Below, one piece after another: positions 1 to 8,777 of a stretch of 64,000 nucleotides of DNA. This DNA is from G963556115 sp963666605 (GTDB taxonomy: Bacteria; Planctomycetota; SZUA-567). The notes below the pieces were generated by a model. The model worked only from the letters and a program-made list of their open reading frames with translations, had not been told where the DNA came from and made no database searches. How positions within the stretch are numbered: position 1 is the stretch's first letter; each line of letters opens with the position of its first letter. A program made the translations under genes and the position numbers. The stretch spans positions 1,116,001 to 1,180,000 of the forward strand of contig OZ223208.1 in assembly GCA_965140405.1 (NCBI GenBank), in the 5' to 3' direction.

Positions 1-507
1 AAGTCTGTAGCCATGCCAGAAATTGATACCGCACCATACGAAGCAATGAGAGAAGAGATGCAACAAGTAGTAAATATGCACCTAGAGGGCATCGACGAAA
101 CAGGTAAGCAACTACTCAATTATCTTTCAGATTTTAGGGATAAGTTCTTATCGGAAATTGATATCAATACAGAAAAACTTGGTAATTCAAAGGAAGGCAG
201 CAAATCTTCTCTATCATCTCTAAAAGGAGATGTAGCGCTATCATCAGAAGAAGCTTCAGAGATATTATCCAAGGCAAAAGAAGAGGTAGCATCACTTCAA
301 GTATCAACAGAGATGCACCGCAGTAATGTTCTCAATGACATTGGAAAAGCAATAAACTCAGCAACCAATGAACTTGAGAAACCAGACACGAATCAAAGCA
401 TTAAGAATTCAGTACAGGAGGTTTCAAAAATTCTCCAGAGCAACCCGAGTGCTATCACAAGTGCTTCACAGATAGATACAACACAGGTTGCTAGCTTACT
501 GCTCTAA
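1..507 (+). CDS. Hypothetical coiled-coil protein, 5'-truncated by window edge
   Basis: I do not recognise this protein. The reading frame is open to base 1 and the first ATG (13) has no visible ribosome binding site, so the true start probably lies outside the window. The visible 168 codons encode an acidic, Ser/Glu/Lys-rich, almost entirely helical protein with no membrane segment, no cysteine and heptad-like stretches (for example AKEEVASLQVS), ending in a hydrophobic VASLLL tail. The composition resembles a structural or filament-like coiled-coil protein, but no family motif is visible. It stands alone, is followed within 25 bp by a strong terminator, and the next gene is convergent. Confidence 0.6.
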   Translation, partial: KSVAMPEIDTAPYEAMREEMQQVVNMHLEGIDETGKQLLNYLSDFRDKFLSEIDINTEKLGNSKEGSKSSLSSLKGDVALSSEEASEILSKAKEEVASLQVSTEMHRSNVLNDIGKAINSATNELEKPDTNQSIKNSVQEVSKILQSNPSAITSASQIDTTQVASLLL

Positions 508-530
508 AGTAGCAAAGAAATACTAGTAAT

Positions 531-565
531 AAACGGAGTGAATCAAGTCTGATCCACTCCGTTTT
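531..565 (+). terminator. Rho-independent terminator
   Basis: A perfect 10-bp stem (531-540 with 555-564) closes a 14-nt loop and runs into a short T tract. It lies 24 bp after the stop of the first gene and 40 bp before the end of the convergent kduD, so it may serve both directions. Confidence 0.8.
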
Positions 566-605
566 ATAATTAATACAATTGCGTGTTAATATTATAAGGT
601 ATAGG

Positions 606-1376
606 CTACCTACCCATCCAACCTCCATCTACTAACATTACATGACCAGTTACATAATCTGATGCAGCAGAAGACAAGAAGACGATAGGTCCCTTGAAAT
701 CTTCAGGATTTCCCCAGCGACCAGCAGGAATACGACCAAGAATAGAAGCACTACGCTCTGGATCATCTTGTAAAGCCTGAGTATTATCTGTAGCAATATA
801 CCCTGGAGCGATAGCGTTAACCTGTACGCCTTTACCTGCCCACTCATTTGAAAGGGCCATTGTTAGCTGACCAATACCACCCTTACTTGCAGCATATCCA
901 GGAACTGTAATACCACCTTGGAAGGTAAGTAGCGAAGCAGTAAAGATAATTTTACCACTTCCACGCTCTATCATATCACGCCCAAACTCACGAGAAAGTA
1001 TGAATTGAGAGTTGAGATTTACCTCCATCACTTCATCCCAGAATTCGTCAGGATGCTCAGATGCTGGCAAGCGTTTGATCATTCCCGCATTATTGACAAG
1101 GATATCAGGTGTACCGGACGCATCCTTTACCTTCTTGATGAACTCATTTACAGCTGCTCTATCGGCAAAATCGCAAGCATAGCCAGAAAATTTCCTGCCT
1201 AATGCAGTTACAGCCTTCTCTATCTCACTGCCACTCTCTTCAAGTGTAGCAGACACACCAATGATATCTGCACCAGCTTCTGCAAGACCAATAGCCATAC
1301 CCATGCCAATACCGCGTTTACAACCTGTCACAAGTGCAGTCTTTCCCTCAAGACTAAAAGTACTTAAAACGCTCAT
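606..1376 (-). CDS. kduD: SDR oxidoreductase, KduD-like (2-dehydro-3-deoxy-D-gluconate 5-dehydrogenase)
   Basis: This is a 256-residue classical short-chain dehydrogenase. The N-terminal nucleotide site reads TGCKRGIGMGMA, the NNAG motif is present (LVNNAGMIKR), and the catalytic Ser-Tyr-Lys set is seen in FTASLL and YAASKGG, followed by the PGYIATDNT loop and the VTGHVMLVDGGW C-terminus typical of KduD and gluconate 5-dehydrogenases. KduD reduces 2,5-diketo-3-deoxygluconate to 2-keto-3-deoxygluconate in pectin and uronate breakdown. An AAGGAGAA site precedes the ATG. It lies 82 bp downstream of the zinc dehydrogenase on the same strand, probably one operon under the AAACnnnGTTTC site at 2543. 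The exact substrate within the SDR family is inferred from similarity to KduD and from the nearby kdgK. Confidence 0.85.
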   Translation of the reverse strand: MSVLSTFSLEGKTALVTGCKRGIGMGMAIGLAEAGADIIGVSATLEESGSEIEKAVTALGRKFSGYACDFADRAAVNEFIKKVKDASGTPDILVNNAGMIKRLPASEHPDEFWDEVMEVNLNSQFILSREFGRDMIERGSGKIIFTASLLTFQGGITVPGYAASKGGIGQLTMALSNEWAGKGVQVNAIAPGYIATDNTQALQDDPERSASILGRIPAGRWGNPEDFKGPIVFLSSAASDYVTGHVMLVDGGWMGR

Positions 1377-1458
1377 TCTTTCTCCTTCAAACTTATACTT
1401 GTATAGATAACCAACAACATAAATAGTAATATACTACCATATATTTTTATTTACACTA

Positions 1459-2475
1459 CTAACTACACTTTACAACACTCTTCATAGCTTGTGGATTGCT
1501 TAGAGTTGATTCAAAGACCTCACCAATCTCTTCAAGTGTCTTTACTTCTGTAATAATATCACTCAAATCAATTTTATCACCACCGATCAGATCGATAGCT
1601 TTGTCAAAGTCTTCAGGCTCATAGACACGCACACCAACAAGTTCAAGTTCTCTCCAAAAGAATCTAAATAAATCTACCTCTCTCTTTTCAGCGCATATAG
1701 CGACCATTACAATTCTACCACGGGTTGCTGCAACTTGAGTCATAAAGTCGATACCAGGCTGCGAACCAGAGACTTCAAATACGACTTCAGCTCCTTTACC
1801 CTTAGTCGCTTCATTTACATACTTGACAGCGTCATCGTTGATTGGGTTTACCGTTTCCATACCAAGTTTTTTTGCAATTCCTAGCCTATAGTCACTTATT
1901 TCAGATATTATCACTCTAGCACCAGCCTGTTTTGCAACGAGTGCGACAAGGATACCTATAGGCCCTCCGCCTATTACAACAACATCATCACCCTCTTTTA
2001 CTCTAGACATACGTACATCATGACAAGCAACCGCTAAAGGCTCGATTAAAGCTGCAGTTTCAAGATTTATATCATCAGGGAGCTTATGAATTGTAAAAGC
2101 TGGCACATTCCAGTACTCTTGGAACCCACCAATAGTATCAATACCCATAAACTTCAAATTATGACATATATGGCTATGTCCTGCTTGACACGCAGGGCAA
2201 TCTCCACATGGATCTAACGGACGAACTGTCACCTTATCACCTACTGATATATCAGTAACATTGCTACCAATTTTTGAGACAGTACCAGAGATTTCATGAC
2301 CAATTGCTTGAGGCAAGGTTAGTCGTTGCGCCATAGCCCCTTGGTAAATATGTAGATCTGTTCCGCAAATACCACAGTAAGCTACTTGTATCTGGACCTC
2401 ACCTGCAGCAGGCATAACTTCTTCAACCTCTGAGTACTCAAAATTCCTTTCACCAGTAAACAGACTAGCTTTCAT
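1459..2475 (-). CDS. Zinc-dependent medium-chain alcohol/polyol dehydrogenase
   Basis: This 338-residue MDR enzyme has a catalytic zinc site (Cys37 in YCGICGTDLH and the GHEISG motif), a structural-zinc four-cysteine lobe (CGDCPACQAGHSHIC) and a Rossmann fold (VVIGGGPIGILVALVAKQAG). The closest families are threonine, sorbitol, L-idonate and galactitol-phosphate dehydrogenases and RspB-like enzymes. It oxidises a secondary alcohol of a sugar acid or polyol with NAD(P). Which one cannot be read from the sequence, but linkage to kduD suggests a hexonate or uronate intermediate. An AAGGAGAAAT site precedes the ATG. A palindromic operator and a consensus -10 lie about 60-80 bp upstream. Confidence 0.85.
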   Translation of the reverse strand: MKASLFTGERNFEYSEVEEVMPAAGEVQIQVAYCGICGTDLHIYQGAMAQRLTLPQAIGHEISGTVSKIGSNVTDISVGDKVTVRPLDPCGDCPACQAGHSHICHNLKFMGIDTIGGFQEYWNVPAFTIHKLPDDINLETAALIEPLAVACHDVRMSRVKEGDDVVVIGGGPIGILVALVAKQAGARVIISEISDYRLGIAKKLGMETVNPINDDAVKYVNEATKGKGAEVVFEVSGSQPGIDFMTQVAATRGRIVMVAICAEKREVDLFRFFWRELELVGVRVYEPEDFDKAIDLIGGDKIDLSDIITEVKTLEEIGEVFESTLSNPQAMKSVVKCS

Positions 2476-2533
2476 TCTATTTCTCCTTAATGAACTCCCA
2501 AATAGAGACTTCCGATCATATGATTATTACTTA

Positions 2534-2555
2534 ATTATACTTAAAACTCTGTTTC
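2534..2555 (-). promoter_or_regulatory. Putative promoter (-10) and KdgR-like operator for the dehydrogenase-kduD operon
   Basis: On the minus strand a consensus TATAAT (+ positions 2534-2539) sits 3 bp after the near palindrome GAAACagaGTTTT (2543-2555). The operator would therefore cover the -35/-10 spacer. The core AAACnnnGTTTC recurs at 4388 and 7613. IclR-family KdgR regulators bind palindromes of this kind (established for enterobacteria from memory); the link here is inference. Confidence 0.5.
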
Positions 2556-2773
2556 ACACTATAGTACAGAAAAAAAATTTTACCCAATTTTTACATTGAG
2601 TAGTAATTTCTAAAATACCTATAAACCGAAGCTGTGCGGCGCATTAATTCTAGTTTTATCTTAGTAGTGCAATCCCTTTCAGTTCCAATAAACTTCTTTA
2701 TACTCTTCTACCACATACTACAGCAAAAGAGTATAAATCCATGTTACAGTATTCTTACAAGAACACCTATAAT

Positions 2774-4177
2774 TTAAGCCCCTGCCATGATCTCTACACT
2801 ATCAGAGTCTCTAATAACGTCACCTAACTCTGTGGATATAAAGATTATAGAAGATTCTTCTCTTGATAGTCTGATAATAAATTTCTGCTCCTGAGCCTTT
2901 GCTCCAAGATCTATCCCGCATGACGGTTCAACTACCATTAGTAATGATGGGTCTGATGCTATAGAACAAGCAAGATTGATCATCTGTTGATCTTCATTAC
3001 TGAGATCACTTATCTTCTGATCCAGTGACGAACAGCTTATCGAGAAGAGCTTTAGATACTCTTGTACATATAACGCCTGCTCTTTACGCTCAACAAACGT
3101 AAACCAATCTCTCTTGATTTGTAGTGCAGATATAATACTCTCTATTACTGAAAGATCACTAGACGTCGTCTCTACGTTTTTCTCTTCAGTATATTGCTCA
3201 AGTTTGCTATTAAATGCAAAACGTGGATTCTTTATAACTACAGCTTTTTGAGTCAGGGTCGTATTCTTACCACCTGATTTCGTTATTGAAAATGAAAAAT
3301 CATTGATTTCAGAACTTCCCGAACATAGAAGACCAGCAAGTTCAACTACCTCGCCAGTGTGAATTTTAATACTATACGGTCCTATTTCTCCTATTCCAGC
3401 CAAATTTTCTGCAGAATCAAGCTCTTCATTTACTTCAGGGGCTACAACCTCAGAATCTTGATTGTCTTTACCAGTTATTTTACTGAGAAGCTCCTGCATT
3501 GGCAGTTCTTCTACAGGCCACATCCCTATACTTTCACCATCACGCAATACTGTAATTTTATCACATATATCATAGACTTGATCTAAAAAGTGAGTTATAA
3601 GTACTATTGAGTACCCTTTTTCTTTGAGCTTTCTCAACTGTACAAACAGTGATTCAGCCTCTTCCTTATTTAGACTTGATGTTGGCTCATCCAGAATTAT
3701 AACCTTTGCATCAAGTTCTAGAGCTCTCGCTATAGCAATCATCTGCTGTACAGCGATAGAGTAGTCACCAAGCTCCTTAGTCACATCTATATTCAGATCG
3801 AATCTTTGTAGAATCTCAGTAGACCTTCTATTGATCTCTTTCCACTTAATTATCCCCATCGTCTTTGGCTGTCTCTCCATGAAGATATTTTCAGCCACAG
3901 TTAGGTTCGTGAGCAGGTTTACTTCCTGATACACGGCAGTAATTCCACACTTCTCAGACTCTTGTGGAGAATACACCTCAAATGGCTTGCCCTCAAAGGT
4001 GATACTACCGCTATCTTTTGGGTATACTCCAGTAAGAATTCTGGCAACTGTTGATTTACCAGAGCCATTACCACCAAGTAATGCATGGACTTCTCCAGCC
4101 TCAAGCTGGAAGTTGACACCCTTTAAAGCTTTTACACCTGGAAACGTCTTTACGAGGTTTTTTATCTCTAATATCAT
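2774..4177 (-). CDS. Orphan sugar ABC transporter ATPase with degenerate second nucleotide-binding domain
   Basis: This is a 467-residue member of the RbsA/MglA double-ATPase family. The first domain is intact: Walker A GGNGSGKST, Q-loop VYQEVNLL, Walker B IILDEPTSSLN, switch His ITHFLDQ. The second half keeps the overall layout but has lost its motifs. The Walker A position reads GLLCSGSSE, the ABC signature reads LSNEDQQM in place of LSGGNQQK, and Walker B reads LLMVVEPSCGID. It ends early at VEIMAGA without the usual C-terminal tail, making it shorter than the usual ~500 residues. No binding protein or permease is adjacent, unlike the complete importer at 11.3-15.9 kb. It may energise unlinked permeases or be decaying. 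The start has only a weak ribosome site (TAAGATAAAAAAG). Confidence 0.75.
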   Translation of the reverse strand: MILEIKNLVKTFPGVKALKGVNFQLEAGEVHALLGGNGSGKSTVARILTGVYPKDSGSITFEGKPFEVYSPQESEKCGITAVYQEVNLLTNLTVAENIFMERQPKTMGIIKWKEINRRSTEILQRFDLNIDVTKELGDYSIAVQQMIAIARALELDAKVIILDEPTSSLNKEEAESLFVQLRKLKEKGYSIVLITHFLDQVYDICDKITVLRDGESIGMWPVEELPMQELLSKITGKDNQDSEVVAPEVNEELDSAENLAGIGEIGPYSIKIHTGEVVELAGLLCSGSSEINDFSFSITKSGGKNTTLTQKAVVIKNPRFAFNSKLEQYTEEKNVETTSSDLSVIESIISALQIKRDWFTFVERKEQALYVQEYLKLFSISCSSLDQKISDLSNEDQQMINLACSIASDPSLLMVVEPSCGIDLGAKAQEQKFIIRLSREESSIIFISTELGDVIRDSDSVEIMAGA

Positions 4178-4387
4178 CTTTTTTATCTTACCTATAATTG
4201 TGCACTTATAATATATTCATGCCATTATCTTATGTAATATTCCGTACAACAACTGCACGAGATCCATATATTATAAAAAGCTCATACAATTAAGCAACCT
4301 GCAAATACCACATTCGCAAGTTTTTTCCATTAAAACCATTAATAAGGACTGCATATTATTAAAAATCATACTAGAACCAAAAACCCG

Positions 4388-4408
4388 TAAACGATGTTTC
4401 ATATTATA
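4388..4408 (-). promoter_or_regulatory. Putative -10 box and KdgR-like operator upstream of orphan ABC ATPase
   Basis: The palindrome TAAACgatGTTTC (4388-4400) abuts a minus-strand TATAAT (4403-4408), so it would overlap the transcription start of the ABC ATPase about 210 bp upstream of its ATG. No good -35 box is seen. The rest of the 380-bp gap 4178-4557 is AT-rich and shows nothing else. Confidence 0.45.
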
Positions 4409-4557
4409 AAACAATACATTAATATTACTCCACCCCCTCACCTTAGTCAAGTTTTATCTAAATTATTATCAAAAACAACTACTAAGCTTTTACAAAAAAA
4501 ATGGCACACATCGAAATGCGCGCCAAAGAAACCATAATATGTTTGTAGCTTGTAATA

Positions 4558-5319
4558 CTACTTATAATTATAACCCATTCTCTTTGAGAGGGTACGAGCC
4601 AACTCACAAATAAGCTCTGCTATATCTTCAGGAGTTCTGCCATTTGTCTGATCCTTTCTGTACGGAGCCCCAACAGCAGCTATTATCACGCCTCTATAGT
4701 CATAAACAGGAGCACCAATAGCGTAAATATCCGCTTCAAATTCACCTCTATTGAATGACCAGCCCCTCTTCCTAGCAGCCTTAACATCAGCAATTAGCTC
4801 TTCTATCGTTACAATAGTAGTCGGTGTATATTTTATCATTTCTTTATCTTTATAAATAGCCGCTATCTCTTCATCGCTATAATCAAAGACTAGAGCTTTA
4901 CCCATACTCGAACAATGAATAGGAACTCTTTTTCCAATCTCAGCATAAACTCTGATTGAGTTTGAGACCTCTACTTTTTCGATAAATAGTGCTTCACCAT
5001 CAGTTAGAATGGCCATCTGGATTGGAAGCTTCACCCTATCGAGGTACTCTCTAATATAGTAATTCGCTTCTGCCTTGAGTTCGACACTACCCAGATACAA
5101 ACTTGCCAACTCAACAAACTTCATACCCAGACAATACACACCTGTTATTGGTTTTTTATCTATATAGCCCAGAGTCATCATAGTATTTAACAACCTATGA
5201 ACCGTACTTTTATGTAGATCTAGCTTCTCTCCGAGCTGGGTAACTCCCATCCCGTCCCTTTCAGTTGCTAGCACTTCAAGGATATCAAAAGCTCTTTGAA
5301 TAGACTGTACATTTGACAA
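4558..5319 (-). CDS. IclR/KdgR-family transcriptional regulator (TTG start)
   Basis: This regulator has an N-terminal winged helix-turn-helix (about residues 1-65: NVQSIQRAFDILEVLA, then LHKSTVHRLLNTMMTLGYI) and a C-terminal IclR effector domain (about 80-250, with SSMGKALVF, KRGWSFNRGEFE and GAPVYDYRGVIIAAVGAPY). The ATG at 5343 is not the likely start. An AAGGAG (5326-5331) lies exactly 6 nt before a TTG at 5319, which gives a protein beginning (M)SNVQSIQRAFDIL as IclR proteins typically do (253 residues). The family includes KdgR, the 2-keto-3-deoxygluconate-responsive repressor. Position amid kduD, kdgK and sugar transport genes and three matching palindromes make it the probable local regulator. 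A minus-strand TATAAT is at 5380-5385. Confidence 0.85.
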   Translation of the reverse strand: MSNVQSIQRAFDILEVLATERDGMGVTQLGEKLDLHKSTVHRLLNTMMTLGYIDKKPITGVYCLGMKFVELASLYLGSVELKAEANYYIREYLDRVKLPIQMAILTDGEALFIEKVEVSNSIRVYAEIGKRVPIHCSSMGKALVFDYSDEEIAAIYKDKEMIKYTPTTIVTIEELIADVKAARKRGWSFNRGEFEADIYAIGAPVYDYRGVIIAAVGAPYRKDQTNGRTPEDIAELICELARTLSKRMGYNYK

Positions 5320-5325
5320 GATATA

Positions 5326-5331
5326 CTCCTT
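5326..5331 (-). promoter_or_regulatory. Ribosome binding site deciding the TTG start of the IclR regulator
   Basis: AAGGAG on the minus strand with 6-nt spacing to TTG 5319. It lies inside the frame if the upstream ATG 5343 were used, which argues against that ATG. Confidence 0.75.
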
Positions 5332-5379
5332 AACATATTCCACACAAAATCAATAGCAATAACATTATTTCACAGCATT

Positions 5380-5385
5380 ATTATA
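5380..5385 (-). promoter_or_regulatory. Candidate -10 box of the IclR gene
   Basis: A minus-strand TATAAT about 60 bp upstream of the TTG start, without a convincing -35. Nothing else was recognised in the 351-bp gap between the regulator and the pyrophosphatase gene. Confidence 0.35.
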
Positions 5386-5670
5386 CGTCATAACTAGCAT
5401 TAATCACTTTAAATATTAGGTTTTTGATCGCTTTAGATTACTTAGAGACTACAATTGCCTCACTGAAATCATAACGAATTTGCTATAAGTCTTGCGTCTT
5501 TCTCTCTAAAGTCTTTGTAGTAGACGACTTTTGTTCCGCATTCTGAACATTTGTTTCACAAAGATACTAGCAAAATACTTTTCACTAATCAACAGATCAT
5601 AATAAAAAAATGCCTTAATTATTATAAATATGCCCAGATATCAGCTAAATATCTATCTACCAACCAACGA

Positions 5671-7407
5671 TTAGGTATTTTCAGACAAGATATTTAAAAT
5701 AATTGGTAAGAGTTGCTTCTTACGACTTACAATACTCGGCAAATCATACAGATCATCTGATAACTTATCAAACTGCAATTGACACACAATCTCTTCATTA
5801 CCATCTACCAGCATTACAGAGGTTGATCTTACAACATTTGTTACCATCATACCGATAAAGTCCAAATGTTTACTCTCTTTATTCTTCTTCAGAGACTCTT
5901 TAATATCCTGCATATGCTTACCAAGACTCTCAAAGCCTGACTCTTCGATCTGGCTAATTCCAAACCTTACACCATACTCCTCATATATTTTTAAATCAGC
6001 ATTTACCAACTCTTCAGAAGACAGGCTTGCCAGTGGAGAACCAGAGTTGAGTATCTCCTGCTCCAGCGCAGCTGGGTCACATTCGCTAATTCCAGCCAGC
6101 CACTCTATCATTCTAGCGTCTCTCTCAGTAGAAGTAGGAGAACGAAGTAGTAACGTATCAGTAATGATACCTCCAAGCATTATTCCAGCGATCTCCTTGC
6201 TAGGTTCTACCATACTTTGGCGGTACTGCTCAGCTATGAGGGTGCAAGTACTCCCAATCACATCATTTGTCACCCGTATCGGCTGATCAGTTGGACTCAT
6301 TGCCAGTCTGTGATGGTCGACAATTTCCACAATTGGCACCTCATCTACTCCATTTACAGCCTGATCTACCTCATTATGATCAACTAGCACCAGCCTTAAA
6401 GGAGGGTCATCTTGCAAATCACGTTTATATATAAGCCCGAGAAAATCATTTTCAGCACCGACCACAGCAAACGCGTCATGATTTGCTGATAATACCCCAT
6501 GCCTTATGCTCTTTAGCTTATCACTTGGGCTGAATACCTCTGCATTCTTATCAATAGAAAGTTCAACAGGTGAACTAAATTTCAGCCTTCTTACTGTAGT
6601 TGCCGAGTCATGTGGTGTCTGCAGAATAGAGATCCCCTTCTTCTGCGCTTCCTCTATAAACTCTTTATCAATATCACAACCACCGGTAATCACCATCAGC
6701 TTCACATTTAGCTCTATTCCAAGGCTATGTATCTCACCTCTATCCCCAACAATAAGTGCAGCGTTAGAGTGCTTACCTTCTACCAGCCTAGAGCGTAGAT
6801 GATACATATTCATCGCTCCAATATAGAGGTTCAGAATACACATCTCTTCTTCATCACTAGATGAGAGTATCTTGGCATCTAGTGCATTAGCAGCCAGTCT
6901 GATACTAGTATTTACCGTACGACCCAAGATTCCCTCCGGATCGTCTTCCTCACGTGTCTGGAACATTCTGTCAGCAAGATCGAAGAGACTTATCATTCCG
7001 ACAAATTTCTTATCTTTATCAACTATCGGCATTCTTTCAGAGCGAGTACGACTCAACATCTTGGTCGCTTTTAGAAGTGTCTCACCTACCTCGATTGGAT
7101 TATCATATTCATGTACGACATCACCGACTCGTGGACTGATATCCGTAAAGACCTTTGGTAGAGCCACACCAAATCTCTCGAATAGAAATTGCGTACGCTT
7201 CTGAGGAATACCCGCACACCCAGCAATGACATTCTTATTACCCTGCCTACGCTTTAGTTCCGTATAACTAGCAGCCGCCGCAACACTATCAGTATCAGGA
7301 TTTCTATGCCCGATAATCAACGTTTTGTACGAAGCGATCTCTTTTTTCGCCAACTCTTCAAACTTCCCAAGCTCTATTTTATATCTTTTCGATGCAGATT
7401 TCGGCAT
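5671..7407 (-). CDS. ppaC: Manganese-dependent inorganic pyrophosphatase with CBS/DRTGG regulatory insert
   Basis: This is a family II pyrophosphatase of the DHH superfamily (about 578 residues). The catalytic N-domain begins with IGHRNPDTDSVAAA, the DHH signature is VEIVDHHRLA, and the DHHA2 C-domain ends the protein (SRKKQLLPIILNIL). Between the metal motifs is a long insert with a CBS half (MLSRTRSERMPIVDKDKKFVG), a DRTGG-like region (SNAALIVGDRGEIHSLG, VMVITGGCDID-type) and a second CBS half (IRHGVLSANHDAFAVV). Such inserts sense adenine nucleotides in other bacteria. It hydrolyses PPi in the cytosol. A GTG at 7416 is an alternative start, and neither has a strong ribosome site. It is monocistronic, divergent from kdgK. 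Confidence 0.9.
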   Translation of the reverse strand: MPKSASKRYKIELGKFEELAKKEIASYKTLIIGHRNPDTDSVAAAASYTELKRRQGNKNVIAGCAGIPQKRTQFLFERFGVALPKVFTDISPRVGDVVHEYDNPIEVGETLLKATKMLSRTRSERMPIVDKDKKFVGMISLFDLADRMFQTREEDDPEGILGRTVNTSIRLAANALDAKILSSSDEEEMCILNLYIGAMNMYHLRSRLVEGKHSNAALIVGDRGEIHSLGIELNVKLMVITGGCDIDKEFIEEAQKKGISILQTPHDSATTVRRLKFSSPVELSIDKNAEVFSPSDKLKSIRHGVLSANHDAFAVVGAENDFLGLIYKRDLQDDPPLRLVLVDHNEVDQAVNGVDEVPIVEIVDHHRLAMSPTDQPIRVTNDVIGSTCTLIAEQYRQSMVEPSKEIAGIMLGGIITDTLLLRSPTSTERDARMIEWLAGISECDPAALEQEILNSGSPLASLSSEELVNADLKIYEEYGVRFGISQIEESGFESLGKHMQDIKESLKKNKESKHLDFIGMMVTNVVRSTSVMLVDGNEEIVCQLQFDKLSDDLYDLPSIVSRKKQLLPIILNILSENT

Positions 7408-7562
7408 AGAACACACAATCCATTCTTTTCATACTATAATAAAACCAACAAACTTACACAATTATCTCTATACATTATTAACAATTCTAATAATATGTAA
7501 AGGGCAATTAACCAAAACTAACGACATACAAACAATTTTATCATATTTTTCTAAATAAATAT

Positions 7563-7591
7563 TTGACAAAGAGCAATTTAGGGTACATAAT
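7563..7591 (+). promoter_or_regulatory. Sigma70-type promoter of the KDG kinase gene
   Basis: TTGACA (7563-7568), 17-bp spacer, CATAAT (7586-7591). The flanking stretch from 7552 through the -35 is nearly identical to the promoter upstream of the sugar-binding protein gene (11105-11128). Confidence 0.65.
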
Positions 7592-7612
7592 ACAAACGAG
7601 TACTGTTTTTCG

Positions 7613-7625
7613 GAAACAAAGTTTC
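7613..7625 (+). promoter_or_regulatory. KdgR-like operator GAAACaaaGTTTC in the kdgK leader
   Basis: A perfect 13-bp palindrome placed about 15 bp after the expected transcription start of the kinase gene, consistent with roadblock-type repression. The core is shared with sites at 2543 and 4388. Confidence 0.55.
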
Positions 7626-7676
7626 ATTATTCGGAACTAAATGATTTTTATAATATATATATTCAAGGAGAAGTAG

Positions 7677-8777
7677 ATGTCAAAGGTTGAAATCAAGAGC
7701 GCTGATTCGTGTAAGTGGGATGAAGTATCTTTAGGAGAAGTCATGCTCCGCTTAGATCCGGGTGAGACTAGAGTTCACACTACCAGAGAATTCAAAGTCT
7801 GGGAAGGTGGCGGTGAATACAATGTTGCTAGAGGTCTGAGAAGATGCTTTGGCAAGCGTACAGCAGTTGTTACAGCACTCGTTGATAATGGTGTAGGTCG
7901 ACTTGTAGAAGATCTCATGCTCCAAGGCGGAGTTGATATATCTCACCTACTATGGAAAGAATTTGACGGTCTTGGCGTTGACAGCCGTAACGGTCTAAAC
8001 TTTGTAGAAAAAGGCTTTGGTGTACGTGGAGCAGCAAGTACATCTGATAGAGGCCACACAGCTATAAGCCAAGTAAAGCCAGGTGATATCGACTGGGAGA
8101 AGATCTTTGGTGAAGAAGGAGCAAGATGGTTCCACTGTGGTGGTATCTTTGCTGCACTTGGAGAACACACCCCTGAAGTTGCAATCGAAGCACTAAAGAC
8201 TGCCAAAAAGTACGGCACTATAACCAGTTACGACCTCAACTATAGAGGCTCACTCTGGAAGAAGCATGGCGGAGCAGTAGCAGCCAAGAAGATCAATCAA
8301 GAAGTTGCCAAGTACGTAGACGTCATGATAGGTAACGAAGAAGACTTTACTATGGCTCTGGGTTTTGAAGTAGAAGGTCTCGATCATAACTGCGCAAAGC
8401 TAGACACCAATAACTTCAAGAAGATGATCAAGAAGGCAGTAGAAGCATATCCAAACTTCCAAGCAGTTGCGACTACCCTACGTGGCGTAAAGACTGCAAC
8501 AGTCAACGACTGGGGTGCGATATTCTATACTGGCGGTGAGTTCTACGAAGCAACACCATTCCCAGAACTTGAAATTTATGATAGAGTAGGTGGTGGTGAT
8601 TCATTCGCTTCAGGACTTATTTACGGCTTCCTAGAAAACAAGTCACCAGCAGAAATTATCAACTACGGTTGTGCACACGGCGCCCTAGCAATGACTACCC
8701 CAGGCGACACCACAATGGCACGCCTCTCAGAAGTAGAAAAACTCCTAGGCGGAGCCTCAGCCCGCGTAGATCGCTAG
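7677..8777 (+). CDS. kdgK: PfkB-family sugar kinase, 2-keto-3-deoxygluconate kinase-like
   Basis: This is a 366-residue ribokinase/PfkB kinase. An N-terminal substrate region (EVMLRLDPGETRVHTT, WEGGGEYNVARGL) resembles KDG kinases, and the C-terminal PfkB signature VGGGDSFASGLIYGFL carries the catalytic Asp and the anion-hole glycines. It phosphorylates 2-keto-3-deoxygluconate to KDPG, the step after KduD. An AAGGAGAAG site lies directly upstream of the ATG. It has its own promoter and palindromic operator. Codon use is regular and the gene is intact. No KDPG aldolase is seen nearby. Substrate assignment is by family similarity and context; a different keto-sugar is possible. Confidence 0.85.
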   Translation: MSKVEIKSADSCKWDEVSLGEVMLRLDPGETRVHTTREFKVWEGGGEYNVARGLRRCFGKRTAVVTALVDNGVGRLVEDLMLQGGVDISHLLWKEFDGLGVDSRNGLNFVEKGFGVRGAASTSDRGHTAISQVKPGDIDWEKIFGEEGARWFHCGGIFAALGEHTPEVAIEALKTAKKYGTITSYDLNYRGSLWKKHGGAVAAKKINQEVAKYVDVMIGNEEDFTMALGFEVEGLDHNCAKLDTNNFKKMIKKAVEAYPNFQAVATTLRGVKTATVNDWGAIFYTGGEFYEATPFPELEIYDRVGGGDSFASGLIYGFLENKSPAEIINYGCAHGALAMTTPGDTTMARLSEVEKLLGGASARVDR

